A stretch of DNA of 15,616 bases. Source: an uncultured Spirochaetia bacterium. GTDB lineage: Bacteria; Spirochaetota; UBA6919. Of this stretch, positions 1-8,182 are shown one piece after another. The translations under genes and the position numbers were made by a program. Location of the stretch: NCBI GenBank assembly GCA_913053665.1, contig CAJXGR010000034.1, forward strand, positions 1 through 15,616, given 5' to 3'. Under the pieces are notes generated by a model that ran no database searches, had not been told where the DNA came from, and was given only the letters and a program-made list of their open reading frames with translations. The first letter of the stretch is position 1, and each line of letters starts with the position of its first letter.

Positions 1-32
1 TTGTAGAGACGCATGGCCATGCGTCTCTACAA
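1..32. repeat. Perfect 32-bp palindrome (dispersed repeat family)
   Basis: The left arm TTGTAGAGACGCATGG is followed at once by its exact reverse complement, with no loop. The ends TTGTAG/CTACAA match the ends of the palindromes at 13292-13324 and, less fully, those at 4771-4805 and 15474-15511, so it belongs to the same broad class of TGTAG-ended elements but has a different core. The window begins exactly at the first base, so the element may continue upstream. It could fold as a hairpin in RNA or act as a REP/MITE-like element. It has no run of T after it that would make it an intrinsic terminator for rightward transcription. Confidence 0.8.
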
Positions 33-158
33 ATGACAATTCATAAATCTTTTAGTGTATAATAATTTATTCTTGGTGAAGAAATGTTTTGTCACGATCA
101 TTAATTTTTCCGGTTTTCCTTGATTTTTTGCTTTAAGAGAATTACCTTTATTTAGACT

Positions 159-188
159 TTGGCTTATCCTTGATTTCAAGGATTTAAA
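159..188 (+). promoter_or_regulatory. Candidate promoter with embedded operator-like palindrome
   Basis: A -35-like TTGGCT (159-164) and a -10-like TTTAAA (183-188) are separated by 18 bases. Each matches the sigma-70 consensus at four of six positions. A palindrome with arms ATCCTTGA and TCAAGGAT and a TT centre (166-183) almost exactly fills the spacer, where a repressor dimer could bind. The predicted transcript start lies about 30 bases before the lipoprotein gene's ATG at 226. This is a pattern-based proposal; the match is modest and the palindrome might be fortuitous in AT-rich DNA. Confidence 0.25.
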
Positions 189-225
189 ATGTGCCATTAA
201 AGTCATAAATGTGGAAGGAGAAGCA

Positions 226-927
226 ATGAACCTGTCCAGTCCCCCTAAAAAGGCCTATAGTTTAATACTTTTGGCTTTCTTCCTGGCTTGCGGCTCTGAT
301 AAATATGTTAAAAAGGCCGATGACGCTGTCACCAAGATCAACCCAGCAATGTTGGGTAAGCCTGTAGCCGTGAAGGGGAGTGAGAGATGGTTACTGACTC
401 AGTTCTTTGGTAAAACCATGGATGTCAAGAAACTACAGTTTACTTTCAAGTCTGTGTGGAGCATTGGATCTACCAGAACGATCCAAAACATTATTAACTT
501 TGATAAAAAGCATAATATCTCGGATCCTGAATATCGAAGGTCTCCCAGGTTCTTGATCCTGTTTGCACACGAAGGAACCCATGTGTGGCAATACCAGAAC
601 GTTGGCTTACGCTATATTCCTGACTCTCTTTACAATCAAGGCAAAGGGTCGATTCTCCATAAGAGTCGTGGAAAAGCCTATCAATACACACTCACTAAGG
701 AAAAGCCCTTTAATCGATATGGCTCTGAGCAGCAGGCTAAAATCATCGAAGAATACTTTGCCCTAAAGGTTTTTAAGCAAAAACCCTGGCGATGTCTGAA
801 CTTTAAATCCCTTAAACGAAAAGGATTTATAAAGTTAGTAGAAACCATTATAAAACGTGACGTAAACCCTGATTTTAAGAGACTGAATGCCAAAAAAACG
901 AGAAGGATTCTACTGAAGTCCAAATAG
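226..927 (+). CDS. Putative lipoprotein with HExxH zincin-like motif
   Basis: The 233-residue product has a positively charged start, a hydrophobic stretch and Cys22 in the context FFLAC, which resembles a lipobox although -3 is Phe. The start at 226 is chosen over an in-frame GTG at 211 because GGAAGGAG lies 6 bases before it, and because it begins the signal peptide directly. His115-Glu116-x-x-His119 lies in HEGTHVWQYQ, followed by an LRYIP segment and, about 50 residues later, EQQAKIIEEYF (168-178). That order resembles proteins annotated as DUF4157-like or Vgr-related zinc-metallopeptidase-like, where the second motif supplies a further acidic ligand. From this I infer a metal-binding, possibly peptidase-like, envelope protein. 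No Vgr, Rhs or contractile-injection genes are nearby, and no substrate can be named. The C-terminal 45 residues are very basic. Confidence 0.6.
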   Translation: MNLSSPPKKAYSLILLAFFLACGSDKYVKKADDAVTKINPAMLGKPVAVKGSERWLLTQFFGKTMDVKKLQFTFKSVWSIGSTRTIQNIINFDKKHNISDPEYRRSPRFLILFAHEGTHVWQYQNVGLRYIPDSLYNQGKGSILHKSRGKAYQYTLTKEKPFNRYGSEQQAKIIEEYFALKVFKQKPWRCLNFKSLKRKGFIKLVETIIKRDVNPDFKRLNAKKTRRILLKSK

Positions 928-1082
928 CTTTATAGTACTGATAATCTAATAGATTAGCCTAAAATGGGTCTTTAGAGGCCTTTGCGTTTGTATTGCATAA
1001 AATCACCTTTCGTGTGAGTTCCGTGTACCTTGATACTCTGTCAATCCCTACAATCGATTCTTTCAACCTATTTCCATTATTT

Positions 1083-1112
1083 TTGGAACCTGACCAAGTC
1101 GGTAGATGTTAT
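1083..1112 (+). promoter_or_regulatory. Candidate sigma-70-type promoter for soeABC
   Basis: TTGGAA (1083-1088) and TGTTAT (1107-1112) are separated by 18 bases, each matching the consensus at four of six positions. The start would lie about 30 bases before the soeA ATG, which has a good ribosome binding site GAGGAGAGG just upstream. The 222-base gap from 928 to 1149 contains nothing else convincing, only a short AT-rich inverted repeat at 942-956. Confidence 0.22.
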
Positions 1113-1149
1113 TTTGTGATGAACCTTAATAGTCTTATGAGGAGAGGAA

Positions 1150-4029
1150 ATGGCAGAAATCAAGCGAGAAAAAGACGGGCATCTTCTTGCCCCTGACGAA
1201 GATATAAAATACACGACCTGCTACATGTGTGCCTGTCGATGTGGGCTGAAGATCAGCCTGAAGGATGAAACCATCCAATACATCCAGGGAAATCCGGATC
1301 ACCCAACCAATCATGGTGTGATCTGTGCAAAAGGATCCTCTGGACTGATGAAGCAATTCAGTCCGGCCCGGATCAGCAAGCCTCTACTGCGTAAACCCAA
1401 TTCTGAACGTGGGGATGCCGAGTTCGACGAGATCTCCTGGGATGAGGCCATGGAAATACTGGTGAAGCGGCTTAAGAAAATACGGGCTGAAGACCCCAAA
1501 AAGCTGGCCTTCTTCACGGGACGCGATCAAATGCAGGCCCTCACGTCTTACTGGGCCAAGCAATTCGGTACGCCTAATTTCGCGGCTCACGGAGGTTTCT
1601 GCTCTGTGAATATGGCCACAGGGATGATGTACTCCTTTGGTGGGACAAGCTGGGAGTTTGGAGGAGCCGACTATGAGAGAAGCAAATACCTTTTACTCTT
1701 TGGTGTGGCTGAAGATCACGATTCCAACCCCCTTAAGCTGGGTCTCTCAAAGCTTAGAGAGCGAGGGGCTAAGATAGTGGTGATTAACCCTGTGCGATCC
1801 GGCTATGGAGCCATCGCTGATGAGTGGGTCCCCATCAAACCAGGGACAGACGGTGTTTTTATATTGGCCATGATCAATGTTCTCCTCAAAAACGGTCTCT
1901 ACGACAGGGAATTCCTCCTGGATCGAACCAATGCACCTTATCTCATTCAAGTGGATGAGGGAGACGAAAATGAAGGAATGCCCTATATTTTCCCTGAGTG
2001 GGACAGGGATGAGACCATACACACGGTGTGGGATACCAAGTCTCAGTCTATTGTTGAGCCCCAAGCGGAAGGGATTGAACCTGCCCTCATCGGGATTTAT
2101 ACGGATAAGAACGGTAAAACCCTAAAGACCGGCATGCAATTATTGATCGAGAGAGTGATGGAGGACTATACACCCGAGAAAGCGGCGTCTATATGCGGTA
2201 TACCGGCTGAGCAAATCGAACGAATCGCGTTGGAGATTGGGATTACGGCACGGGATGAGACCATCACCCTCCCCATCCCCTGGACGGATGTTTGGGGCAA
2301 GGAACATGAGACGACTACGGGTAATCCTGTTTCCATTCATGCGATGAGGGGATTAGCGGCCCACTCCAACGGCTTCCAGACCATTCGCTCCTTATCGGTT
2401 CTCATGATGCTCCTGGGAATTATCGACCGACCGGGTGGATTTCGTTATAAACCTCCCTTCCCTAAACCTGTTCCACCTTGTCCTAAGCCTATTAACTCGC
2501 CGGATCAGATTAAGCCCAATACCCCTTTACCGTCTACTGTACTGGGTTTTCCTTCCATGCCGGAACATCTGATGGTGGATGACGACGGGAATCCCATTCG
2601 TATCGATAAGGCATTCAGCTGGGAGTTTCCTTTTACGGCTCATGGCATGCTCCAAAACGTGATCACCAACGCCTATCGTGGAGATCCCTATCCTATAGAC
2701 ACTCTCTTCTTCTTTATGGCAAATATGAGCTGGAATTCGACGATGAACACAAGCGGCGTGATGGAAATGCTTAAGGCTAAAGGGGATGACGGGGAGTATA
2801 AAATCCCCTTTCTTGTTGTCAGTGATGCTTTCTTCAGCGAACAGGTTGCTTTTGCCGATCTGGTCCTTCCTGACACCACTTATCTTGAACGTTATGATGT
2901 GATTTCTCTTTTGGATAGACCTATTAGCGAATATGATGCCGTAGCTGACGCTATCAGACAGCCTATTTTAGACCCTAAAGGTGAATGTCGCCCATTCCAG
3001 CAGACTCTCATTGATCTGGCCAATGCCCTTGGAATGGAGGGTTTTTGTAATGAGAAGGGTGAGCCAAAGTATAAAACCTATGAGGAGTTTATTACCGGTT
3101 GGGAGACAGGTCCTGGATCCGGTATAGGGTTTTTAGCTGGCTGGAGAGGGGAAGACGGGAAGGATACAATAGTGGGACCACCCAACCCCAAGCAATTTGA
3201 AGCTTATATCGAGAACAAGTCCTTTTTCAGATTGGAATTAGAGGATTCCATCAAGTATAATCGCAACATCAATCAGGGCTATCTCAATTGGGCTCAGGGA
3301 AATAAGCTCATCCGACTGAACGAACCTATTATCATGAACCTCTATTCTGAGGCTATGCAACGATTTAGACTGGCCGCCAAAGGACTTCGTAAAGGCCGTC
3401 AACCTGCAACAGACGTTCAGAGAGAACGTATCATCAAATACTTTGACCCACTCCCCTTCTGGTACGAACCCATTGAGCAACAGCAGGTGGACAAAGTAAA
3501 ATACCCCTTCTATGCCATCACTCAACGGCCTATGGCCATGTATCACTCATGGGACAGTCAAAATGCCTGGCTCAGGCAGATTATGGGCCAAAACTACCTG
3601 TTCATGAACCCGGGACGAGCCAATGCCCTTGGGATCAACGAACTGGATTGGGTCTGGGTGGAATCCGTACTCAGCAAGATTAGAGTCCAGGTGAAGTTCT
3701 CTGAAGCTGTCCAACCCGACACTGTGTGGACATGGAACGGTATGGGAAATCTTCCCGGTGCCTGGAACCTTGATCCAAAAGCAAAAGAAGGAACCAGCGG
3801 CTTCCTGTTGAACCATCTGATCAGAGAAGAGATCGATCACGTGGATGGTAAAAAGATATCAAACAGCGACCCAATCAGTGGTCAGGCGGGTTGGTACGAT
3901 CTGAGGGTAAGTATCTCAAAGGCGCGTGAGGCAGGTCACTGGCCAACTTTTAAAAGCCTGAAACCCCCAAAACATCTTGAAGAAGCCCCTAAAATCTTAC
4001 GGTATGATTTTTTTAAAAGGAGCAAATAA
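1150..4029 (+). CDS. soeA: SoeA-like molybdopterin oxidoreductase, catalytic subunit
   Basis: The 959-residue product is a DMSO-reductase-superfamily enzyme, best matching the catalytic subunit of the quinone-linked sulfite dehydrogenase SoeABC (sulfite to sulfate, electrons to quinone). Near the N-terminus Cys24-x2-Cys27-x3-Cys31 and Cys59 form the [4Fe-4S] site typical of the family, in CYMCACRCG. HGGFCSVNM (147-155) puts Cys151 where the family has the molybdenum ligand. The segments GVAEDHDSNP, RIDKAFSWEFPF, MANMSWNSTMNT and LPDTTYLERYD are strongly reminiscent of SoeA proteins. A dinucleotide-binding C-terminal domain spans roughly 783-940. There is no twin-arginine signal, so the enzyme should face the cytoplasm, as in SoeABC and unlike PsrA/PhsA. 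The gene overlaps soeB by one base (TAATG). Assignment to sulfite rests on remembered family resemblance; another sulfur or small-molecule substrate for this clade is possible. Confidence 0.78.
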   Translation: MAEIKREKDGHLLAPDEDIKYTTCYMCACRCGLKISLKDETIQYIQGNPDHPTNHGVICAKGSSGLMKQFSPARISKPLLRKPNSERGDAEFDEISWDEAMEILVKRLKKIRAEDPKKLAFFTGRDQMQALTSYWAKQFGTPNFAAHGGFCSVNMATGMMYSFGGTSWEFGGADYERSKYLLLFGVAEDHDSNPLKLGLSKLRERGAKIVVINPVRSGYGAIADEWVPIKPGTDGVFILAMINVLLKNGLYDREFLLDRTNAPYLIQVDEGDENEGMPYIFPEWDRDETIHTVWDTKSQSIVEPQAEGIEPALIGIYTDKNGKTLKTGMQLLIERVMEDYTPEKAASICGIPAEQIERIALEIGITARDETITLPIPWTDVWGKEHETTTGNPVSIHAMRGLAAHSNGFQTIRSLSVLMMLLGIIDRPGGFRYKPPFPKPVPPCPKPINSPDQIKPNTPLPSTVLGFPSMPEHLMVDDDGNPIRIDKAFSWEFPFTAHGMLQNVITNAYRGDPYPIDTLFFFMANMSWNSTMNTSGVMEMLKAKGDDGEYKIPFLVVSDAFFSEQVAFADLVLPDTTYLERYDVISLLDRPISEYDAVADAIRQPILDPKGECRPFQQTLIDLANALGMEGFCNEKGEPKYKTYEEFITGWETGPGSGIGFLAGWRGEDGKDTIVGPPNPKQFEAYIENKSFFRLELEDSIKYNRNINQGYLNWAQGNKLIRLNEPIIMNLYSEAMQRFRLAAKGLRKGRQPATDVQRERIIKYFDPLPFWYEPIEQQQVDKVKYPFYAITQRPMAMYHSWDSQNAWLRQIMGQNYLFMNPGRANALGINELDWVWVESVLSKIRVQVKFSEAVQPDTVWTWNGMGNLPGAWNLDPKAKEGTSGFLLNHLIREEIDHVDGKKISNSDPISGQAGWYDLRVSISKAREAGHWPTFKSLKPPKHLEEAPKILRYDFFKRSK

Positions 4030-4751
4030 TGCAGTTAGCTTTAGTTATAGATCTCAACACCTGTGTGGGCTGTCACGCCTGTGCAACCAACTGTAAGGCA
4101 TGGAACACCAAAGGAGAGTTTGGTCCTCTCCCGGATCATGAACCCTACGGTGAAGATCCCCACGGTGTCTGGTTCAATCGGGTTCAGACCTATGAGGTAG
4201 GAACTTTTCCCAATACAGAGACCTCATATTTACCCAAATCCTGTATGCACTGTGCAGATCCCCCTTGTGTGGAAGTCTGTCCTACATCGGCTTCCTATAA
4301 ACGAGTGGAGGATGGCATTGTCCTGGTCAATTATGACGACTGCATTGGGTGTAAATACTGTGCCTGGGCCTGTCCTTACGGCTGTCGAGAGTTCGATGAA
4401 TTCGAGGGAGTCATGAAAAAGTGTACTCTCTGCGTGGATCGTATTTACAACGATGATCTCCCCGAAGCTGAGCGTCTACCCGCCTGTGTTTTGGCTTGCC
4501 CCAGTAAGTCAAGGATCTTTGGGGACATTCACGATCCAAAGAGTGAGGCCTCTATACGGATCAAGGAAGGCTTGGGCTATACTCTCATGCCAGAAGCTGG
4601 GACTCAACCCTCCAACTTCTATTTGCCCAAGCGTAAGACAGAGGTTAAGGTGGACAAAGATGATGTTCGATCCAGAAAACACTTTAAGGTAGAAACGGAA
4701 ATGAAGATCATTTCCTATGAAGAGAAAATTGCTGAAGACGTGATTTCATAG
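4029..4751 (+). CDS. soeB: SoeB-like four-cluster iron-sulfur subunit
   Basis: The 240-residue electron-transfer subunit has four cysteine groups for four [4Fe-4S] clusters: Cys12/15/18/22, Cys72/75/80/84, Cys105/108/111/115 and Cys132/135/153/157, plus an extra Cys119. This is the DmsB/PsrB/NrfC-type arrangement and it would pass electrons from the molybdenum subunit to the membrane anchor. The N-terminus MQLALVIDLNTCVGCHAC has no signal peptide, which agrees with a cytoplasmic complex. The ATG overlaps the soeA stop in TAATG and is preceded by AAAGGAGC, so the two genes are probably translationally coupled. The C-terminal 50 residues are rich in Lys, Glu and Asp and contain no cluster ligands. 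The family is clear; the particular partner substrate is inherited from the soeA call. Confidence 0.85.
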   Translation: MQLALVIDLNTCVGCHACATNCKAWNTKGEFGPLPDHEPYGEDPHGVWFNRVQTYEVGTFPNTETSYLPKSCMHCADPPCVEVCPTSASYKRVEDGIVLVNYDDCIGCKYCAWACPYGCREFDEFEGVMKKCTLCVDRIYNDDLPEAERLPACVLACPSKSRIFGDIHDPKSEASIRIKEGLGYTLMPEAGTQPSNFYLPKRKTEVKVDKDDVRSRKHFKVETEMKIISYEEKIAEDVIS

Positions 4752-4770
4752 AACGGTAGTGATAAAATCC

Positions 4771-4805
4771 TCTGTAGGGGCGACCCGGTGGGTCGCCCCT
4801 ACAGA
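4771..4805. repeat. TGTAGGGGCGACC palindrome inside the soe operon
   Basis: A perfect 16-bp stem with left arm TCTGTAGGGGCGACCC (4771-4786), loop GGT and right arm GGGTCGCCCCTACAGA (4790-4805). It lies in the 122-base gap between soeB and soeC. It is GC-rich compared with its surroundings and is followed by AAGATGACT, not a T run, so it does not look like a simple intrinsic terminator. Related elements are at 13292-13324 and 15474-15511. In mRNA it would form a stable hairpin that could trap or stabilise the soeAB segment. Confidence 0.88.
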
Positions 4806-4873
4806 AGATGACTACTCTGAACCATGTTTTACCGTTATATTGATCCTGATAGCCGAATAGAAAGGAGAAGCAG

Positions 4874-5884
4874 ATGCATCCCGAAATGTCCCTTGTTTTT
4901 TTGACCGTATTAGCCGGTATCGGACAGGGTATCTTTATCTTATACCTTGTTTTAGAGATAATCCTGGTGGGTACTTTGTCCCCCGTATTTGCATACAGCA
5001 GCCTATTATCCTGCATTGCCCTACAATACCTTGGGGCAGCCGCAAGCTTACTGCATCTTGGCAACCCTCAAAGAGCTTGGAAAGCTGTCAGGATGTGGAA
5101 ACACTCGTGGTTATCCCGCGAGATCCTTACTATGGGTGGATTTATGGGCCTCGTTCATTTATATCTTATTGCAATGTACTTTGGCAGGGGTTATACGGAG
5201 CTTGTCATTATTGGATCTCTCGCAGTCCTTTTTAGTATTGGATTTTACGTCTCTTCTTCCATGCTTTACGCTACCATACGCTTTATCAAGGAATGGGCCA
5301 ATGGTTTTACCCCCCTAAACTTTGCTCTATCCGGTTTATTGGTGGGATCAGCTATTGGTTTCACCCTGCTGCATTTGATCCAGCCGGATATTCCAGTCCT
5401 TAAGGCGGTGAATGTCTTGGTGATCCTGTTGACCCTCGTAGCAATGATTATTAAACTGCTGACTTTCCGCTTCAATTCAAAGGCTTATGTCCCCATCACC
5501 TTGAAAAACGCTTTGGGAGTCAATGATCCCAAGATCCGCTTGATGGATATGGGGGCCGCTTATGACCATTATAATACAACAGACTTTCACTTCCCCCTGA
5601 CTGATCAGCAATTACAAACACAAAAAGTCATGATCGTTCTCTTCATTTTTGTATTACCACTAATCAGCTGGTTTCTAATGCTTTACATGAATCTGGGGAA
5701 TATGATAAATATCGTATTAGGCTTTTCAAGCGTAGGACTCATGATTGTCGGTTACCTGATAGAACGACGTTTATTCTTTATTGAAGGAAACCACCTGCAA
5801 AATCTCTATTACGGGAACTTTAGAAGCAATAAAGTCCCTAATCCTTTATTGACCAAGGCGCGTAAGGGCACACCTATCCCTTAA
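4874..5884 (+). CDS. soeC: SoeC-like membrane anchor (DmsC family)
   Basis: The 336-residue integral membrane protein has about eight hydrophobic helices, near residues 6-31, 38-60, 84-103, 109-128, 148-168, 176-197, 252-272 and 277-296. The segments SLLHLGNPQRAW (58-69) and SWLSREI (78-84) are typical of the DmsC-type anchors of molybdoenzymes, which hold the complex to the membrane and exchange electrons with quinone. Binding of quinone rather than haem is inferred from the family. The ATG is preceded by AAAGGAG at a six-base distance. It is separated from soeB by 122 bases containing a hairpin repeat, so its translation is not coupled to soeB even if transcription is shared. An extended hydrophilic stretch (about 200-250) lies between helices six and seven. 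Confidence 0.82.
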   Translation: MHPEMSLVFLTVLAGIGQGIFILYLVLEIILVGTLSPVFAYSSLLSCIALQYLGAAASLLHLGNPQRAWKAVRMWKHSWLSREILTMGGFMGLVHLYLIAMYFGRGYTELVIIGSLAVLFSIGFYVSSSMLYATIRFIKEWANGFTPLNFALSGLLVGSAIGFTLLHLIQPDIPVLKAVNVLVILLTLVAMIIKLLTFRFNSKAYVPITLKNALGVNDPKIRLMDMGAAYDHYNTTDFHFPLTDQQLQTQKVMIVLFIFVLPLISWFLMLYMNLGNMINIVLGFSSVGLMIVGYLIERRLFFIEGNHLQNLYYGNFRSNKVPNPLLTKARKGTPIP

Positions 5885-6062
5885 TGCCGTTGGACAAGCT
5901 GGATACTTGGATCGCCTATAACCAGAATCTTTAATGACTATCTATCCCATAGATATATCACCCTGATTCTTCTTGCAGCGTTCATAACATAAAAGTCTTA
6001 AAAAAAACTATTTTCTGTCAAGTTTAACTACAATAAATCTATTTTCTGAGTATATTTTAAGG

Positions 6063-6755
6063 ATGAAAACAAAGAAAAACTTAAGCCAACCAGCTAAAAA
6101 AAGACGGAAAAGTTCAACACAAATCAAAGTGTGCATTATTGATGATAACCCAAAATCTCGAACTTCATTGAAAGCTTATCTTGAAAAGGATAAAAGAATT
6201 GTGGTCAATTGCAATGATAGTGAGGGTTTAGCCTGTAAAAAAGAGTGCAACACAGCCATTAAGCCGGATATCTTCCTGATAGACTCTGCTCTAAAGGGAA
6301 CTCCTGGTATTGAGTGTGCCAAGGAGATCAAAAAAAGAAAGCTTCATGCCCATGTTGTCATGATGGCTGAAGAGCCAAACATTCAGGCTTTTGCCGAAGC
6401 CCGTAAAATTGGAGCGGACTATATCCAGAAGGGTCCACGAATTAGATCCTTACTCCATCATATTATTTCAAGCATAGAATCGGAGGGCATGGAAAGTTAT
6501 CAGGCTAAACAAGCTGTCAGACAGCGAAGTATGGACTATCTGGACTTGGCCTATGAACTTTATGGGGCAAGACAAAGATTGCTGGACCTTTCCGAGAGTC
6601 AGGCTCAAGTTCTAAAGCTCCGTAAACAAGGTAAATCTCTCAATGAGATTGCCGAGATCCTGGGAGTGGCACCGGGTACGGTTCATACCCATATCTCCAG
6701 GGCTTTAAAGAAGTTAAAACTTCCTGATGTCTTAAGTTATATTGTCAACACATAA
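6063..6755 (+). CDS. Divergent response regulator with LuxR-like HTH
   Basis: The 230-residue product has a very basic N-terminal tail (1-22), a receiver domain (about 22-138) and a C-terminal helix-turn-helix (about 174-220). In the receiver, Asp27/Asp28 and the likely phospho-acceptor Asp74 are present, and Lys123 sits in the conserved lysine position. The usual Thr/Ser switch residue appears to be Met101 in VVMMAEE, so switching may be atypical. The HTH segment LNEIAEILGVAPGTVHTHIS resembles LuxR/FixJ or sigma-70 region 4 domains. No histidine kinase is adjacent. The start is the only reasonable one, since an in-frame stop lies at 6033, yet AAGG directly abuts the ATG without the usual spacing. 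It may be co-transcribed with the membrane-fusion gene 50 bases downstream. The target genes are unknown. Confidence 0.75.
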   Translation: MKTKKNLSQPAKKRRKSSTQIKVCIIDDNPKSRTSLKAYLEKDKRIVVNCNDSEGLACKKECNTAIKPDIFLIDSALKGTPGIECAKEIKKRKLHAHVVMMAEEPNIQAFAEARKIGADYIQKGPRIRSLLHHIISSIESEGMESYQAKQAVRQRSMDYLDLAYELYGARQRLLDLSESQAQVLKLRKQGKSLNEIAEILGVAPGTVHTHISRALKKLKLPDVLSYIVNT

Positions 6756-6805
6756 TCGTTACCTCTAGACCAATTGGTGACAGGCACTCTAGGCGTAAAC
6801 AGTTT

Positions 6806-7996
6806 ATGAAACCTTTCAAACTCAAGGCATTAATATATATCATTCCAGCCGTTGCGCTCATTATCTTATTGGGTATGCGTCTTTATGACGATCTGAGTGG
6901 ATCACCAAAGAAAAAAAACCCTGTTGCTCAAAAGAACAAAACCAAGCCTGAAATCAAAACTATATTAGCCGTCAAAAGGCGTTACACCGACCGTTTAAAC
7001 TATTTCGGCAATCTGGAGCCATTAGCCCAGGTCGATCTCTATTCAAAAGAAGAAAGTCGAATCAGCGATCTTTATGTGGGGGTCGCTGATTGGGTAAAAA
7101 GAGGGCAACTCGTTGCAAGCCTGAATGATACCCAATTAATGGAAGCTAAAAAGCAGAAGGAAGCGTCACTGAATGTGGCTTTAGCCAATGTTAAGCAAAA
7201 TAAAGTGATGGTCTACCATAAGAAGATTGTCTATGATCGCTCTAGAAGCGCCTATCGGGAGCAGGTGATCCCTGAACAGGAGATGGACAACTCGAAAGCC
7301 GAGTATGACGTAGCCGTGGCCCAATACAACCTATCTCGTGCCAAGGTGAGAGAGGCAGAAGCCCTGGTACAGGAGATGGAATCCCGTCTGGGTGAGCTTA
7401 AAATCTATTCTCCTATAGATGGTGTTGTTGCAGAACGCTATCTTGACCCTGGAGCATTGGTTAAGCCCAATCAGGCCATCCTCAAGGTTTTGGATATTCA
7501 TCAGGTCAAACTAATTGTTAGTATTGCTGAACAGGATATTAGCAAGCTGATCGGATCAAATAATAGATTAAGGCAGGACATTCAGGTGGACGTTTATTCA
7601 GAAGCCCTGAAACAGGCCTTTAAGGGCAGGATTTATAAGATCTATCCTACTATGGACACAAGCACTCGGACTGTTAAAGTAGAAATCCGATTAAACAATC
7701 AGAAACACCTTCTCAAACCGGGATTTTATTGTACAGCCCGTTTTAATCTGGGTGAAAGCATTGAAGCCCTTTTCCTCCCTCGCAAAGCGATTAACTATGA
7801 TGAGGTTCAAAGAATCTATCAAGTCCAGATCCTTGATAAGGGCAGGGTAAAATTGAAAACCGTAGGACGAACGCCCTTTGAGGGAGATATGTACATCATC
7901 AACACGGGTCTTGGTGAGGAGGAGCCTGTGATCTATCCCTACAACCCCAGGCTAAAGGAAGGGGATTCTGTGTCTGTGTCAAGCAGTGGTGTCTGA
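6806..7996 (+). CDS. HlyD/AcrA-type membrane-fusion protein, orphan
   Basis: The 396-residue protein resembles the periplasmic adaptor of RND or related efflux pumps. A single N-terminal membrane segment (about 8-24) has no lipobox cysteine, so it is probably anchored as an uncleaved helix. The two halves of the barrel-sandwich (lipoyl) domain lie near 75-112 and 197-230 (IYSPIDGVVAERYLDPGALV), around an alpha-helical hairpin (about 113-195). A beta-barrel follows (about 233-315, with TMDTSTRTVKVEIRL) and then a membrane-proximal domain to the end. Adaptors normally sit beside an inner-membrane pump and often an outer-membrane channel; here neither flanks the gene, so the partner must be encoded elsewhere, lost, or of another type. 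The ribosome binding site is weak. Substrate cannot be told. Confidence 0.82.
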   Translation: MKPFKLKALIYIIPAVALIILLGMRLYDDLSGSPKKKNPVAQKNKTKPEIKTILAVKRRYTDRLNYFGNLEPLAQVDLYSKEESRISDLYVGVADWVKRGQLVASLNDTQLMEAKKQKEASLNVALANVKQNKVMVYHKKIVYDRSRSAYREQVIPEQEMDNSKAEYDVAVAQYNLSRAKVREAEALVQEMESRLGELKIYSPIDGVVAERYLDPGALVKPNQAILKVLDIHQVKLIVSIAEQDISKLIGSNNRLRQDIQVDVYSEALKQAFKGRIYKIYPTMDTSTRTVKVEIRLNNQKHLLKPGFYCTARFNLGESIEALFLPRKAINYDEVQRIYQVQILDKGRVKLKTVGRTPFEGDMYIINTGLGEEEPVIYPYNPRLKEGDSVSVSSSGV

Positions 7997-8042
7997 TGAT
8001 AAATCATTGGGTTGTGATAAGTGATGAGTTCATCCAATTGCT

Positions 8043-8073
8043 TGTAGGGGTAGGTTTAAAACCTATTAGTACA
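8043..8073. repeat. Decayed TGTAGGGG-type palindrome
   Basis: TTGTAGGGGTAGGTTT is followed by AAAACCTATTAGTACA. The inner AGGTTT/AAACCT stem and the outer TGTA/TACA ends pair, but the GGGG section faces ATTAG, so four central positions on the right arm no longer match. It reads as an eroded member of the TGTAGGGG...CCCCTACA class with a different core (TAGGTTT rather than GACCC). It lies in the 186-base gap between the membrane-fusion gene and the GGDEF/EAL gene; nothing else in that gap is convincing. Confidence 0.6.
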
Positions 8074-8182
8074 TATTTTTTATAGAATAACTAAAAGTAA
8101 AGTCTTATAAAGACGATCCAATGGAAATGGGCCTATCTTACACCCTATCATCTATTTATAGCGAATCATTCAGAGAAGGCAC

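Noticed and set aside
942..956. TAATCT-AAT-AGATTA inverted repeat as a terminator after the lipoprotein gene
   Set aside because: The stem is only six A/T-rich pairs and no T run follows.
4708..5064. 118-residue minus-strand frame opposite soeB-soeC
   Set aside because: It lies across the well-supported soe genes and the repeat between them, and has no family-like motifs.
5939..5972. Nested short inverted repeats after soeC as a terminator
   Set aside because: Six-base AT-rich stems (TATCTA/TAGATA) without a T run; not convincing as an intrinsic terminator.
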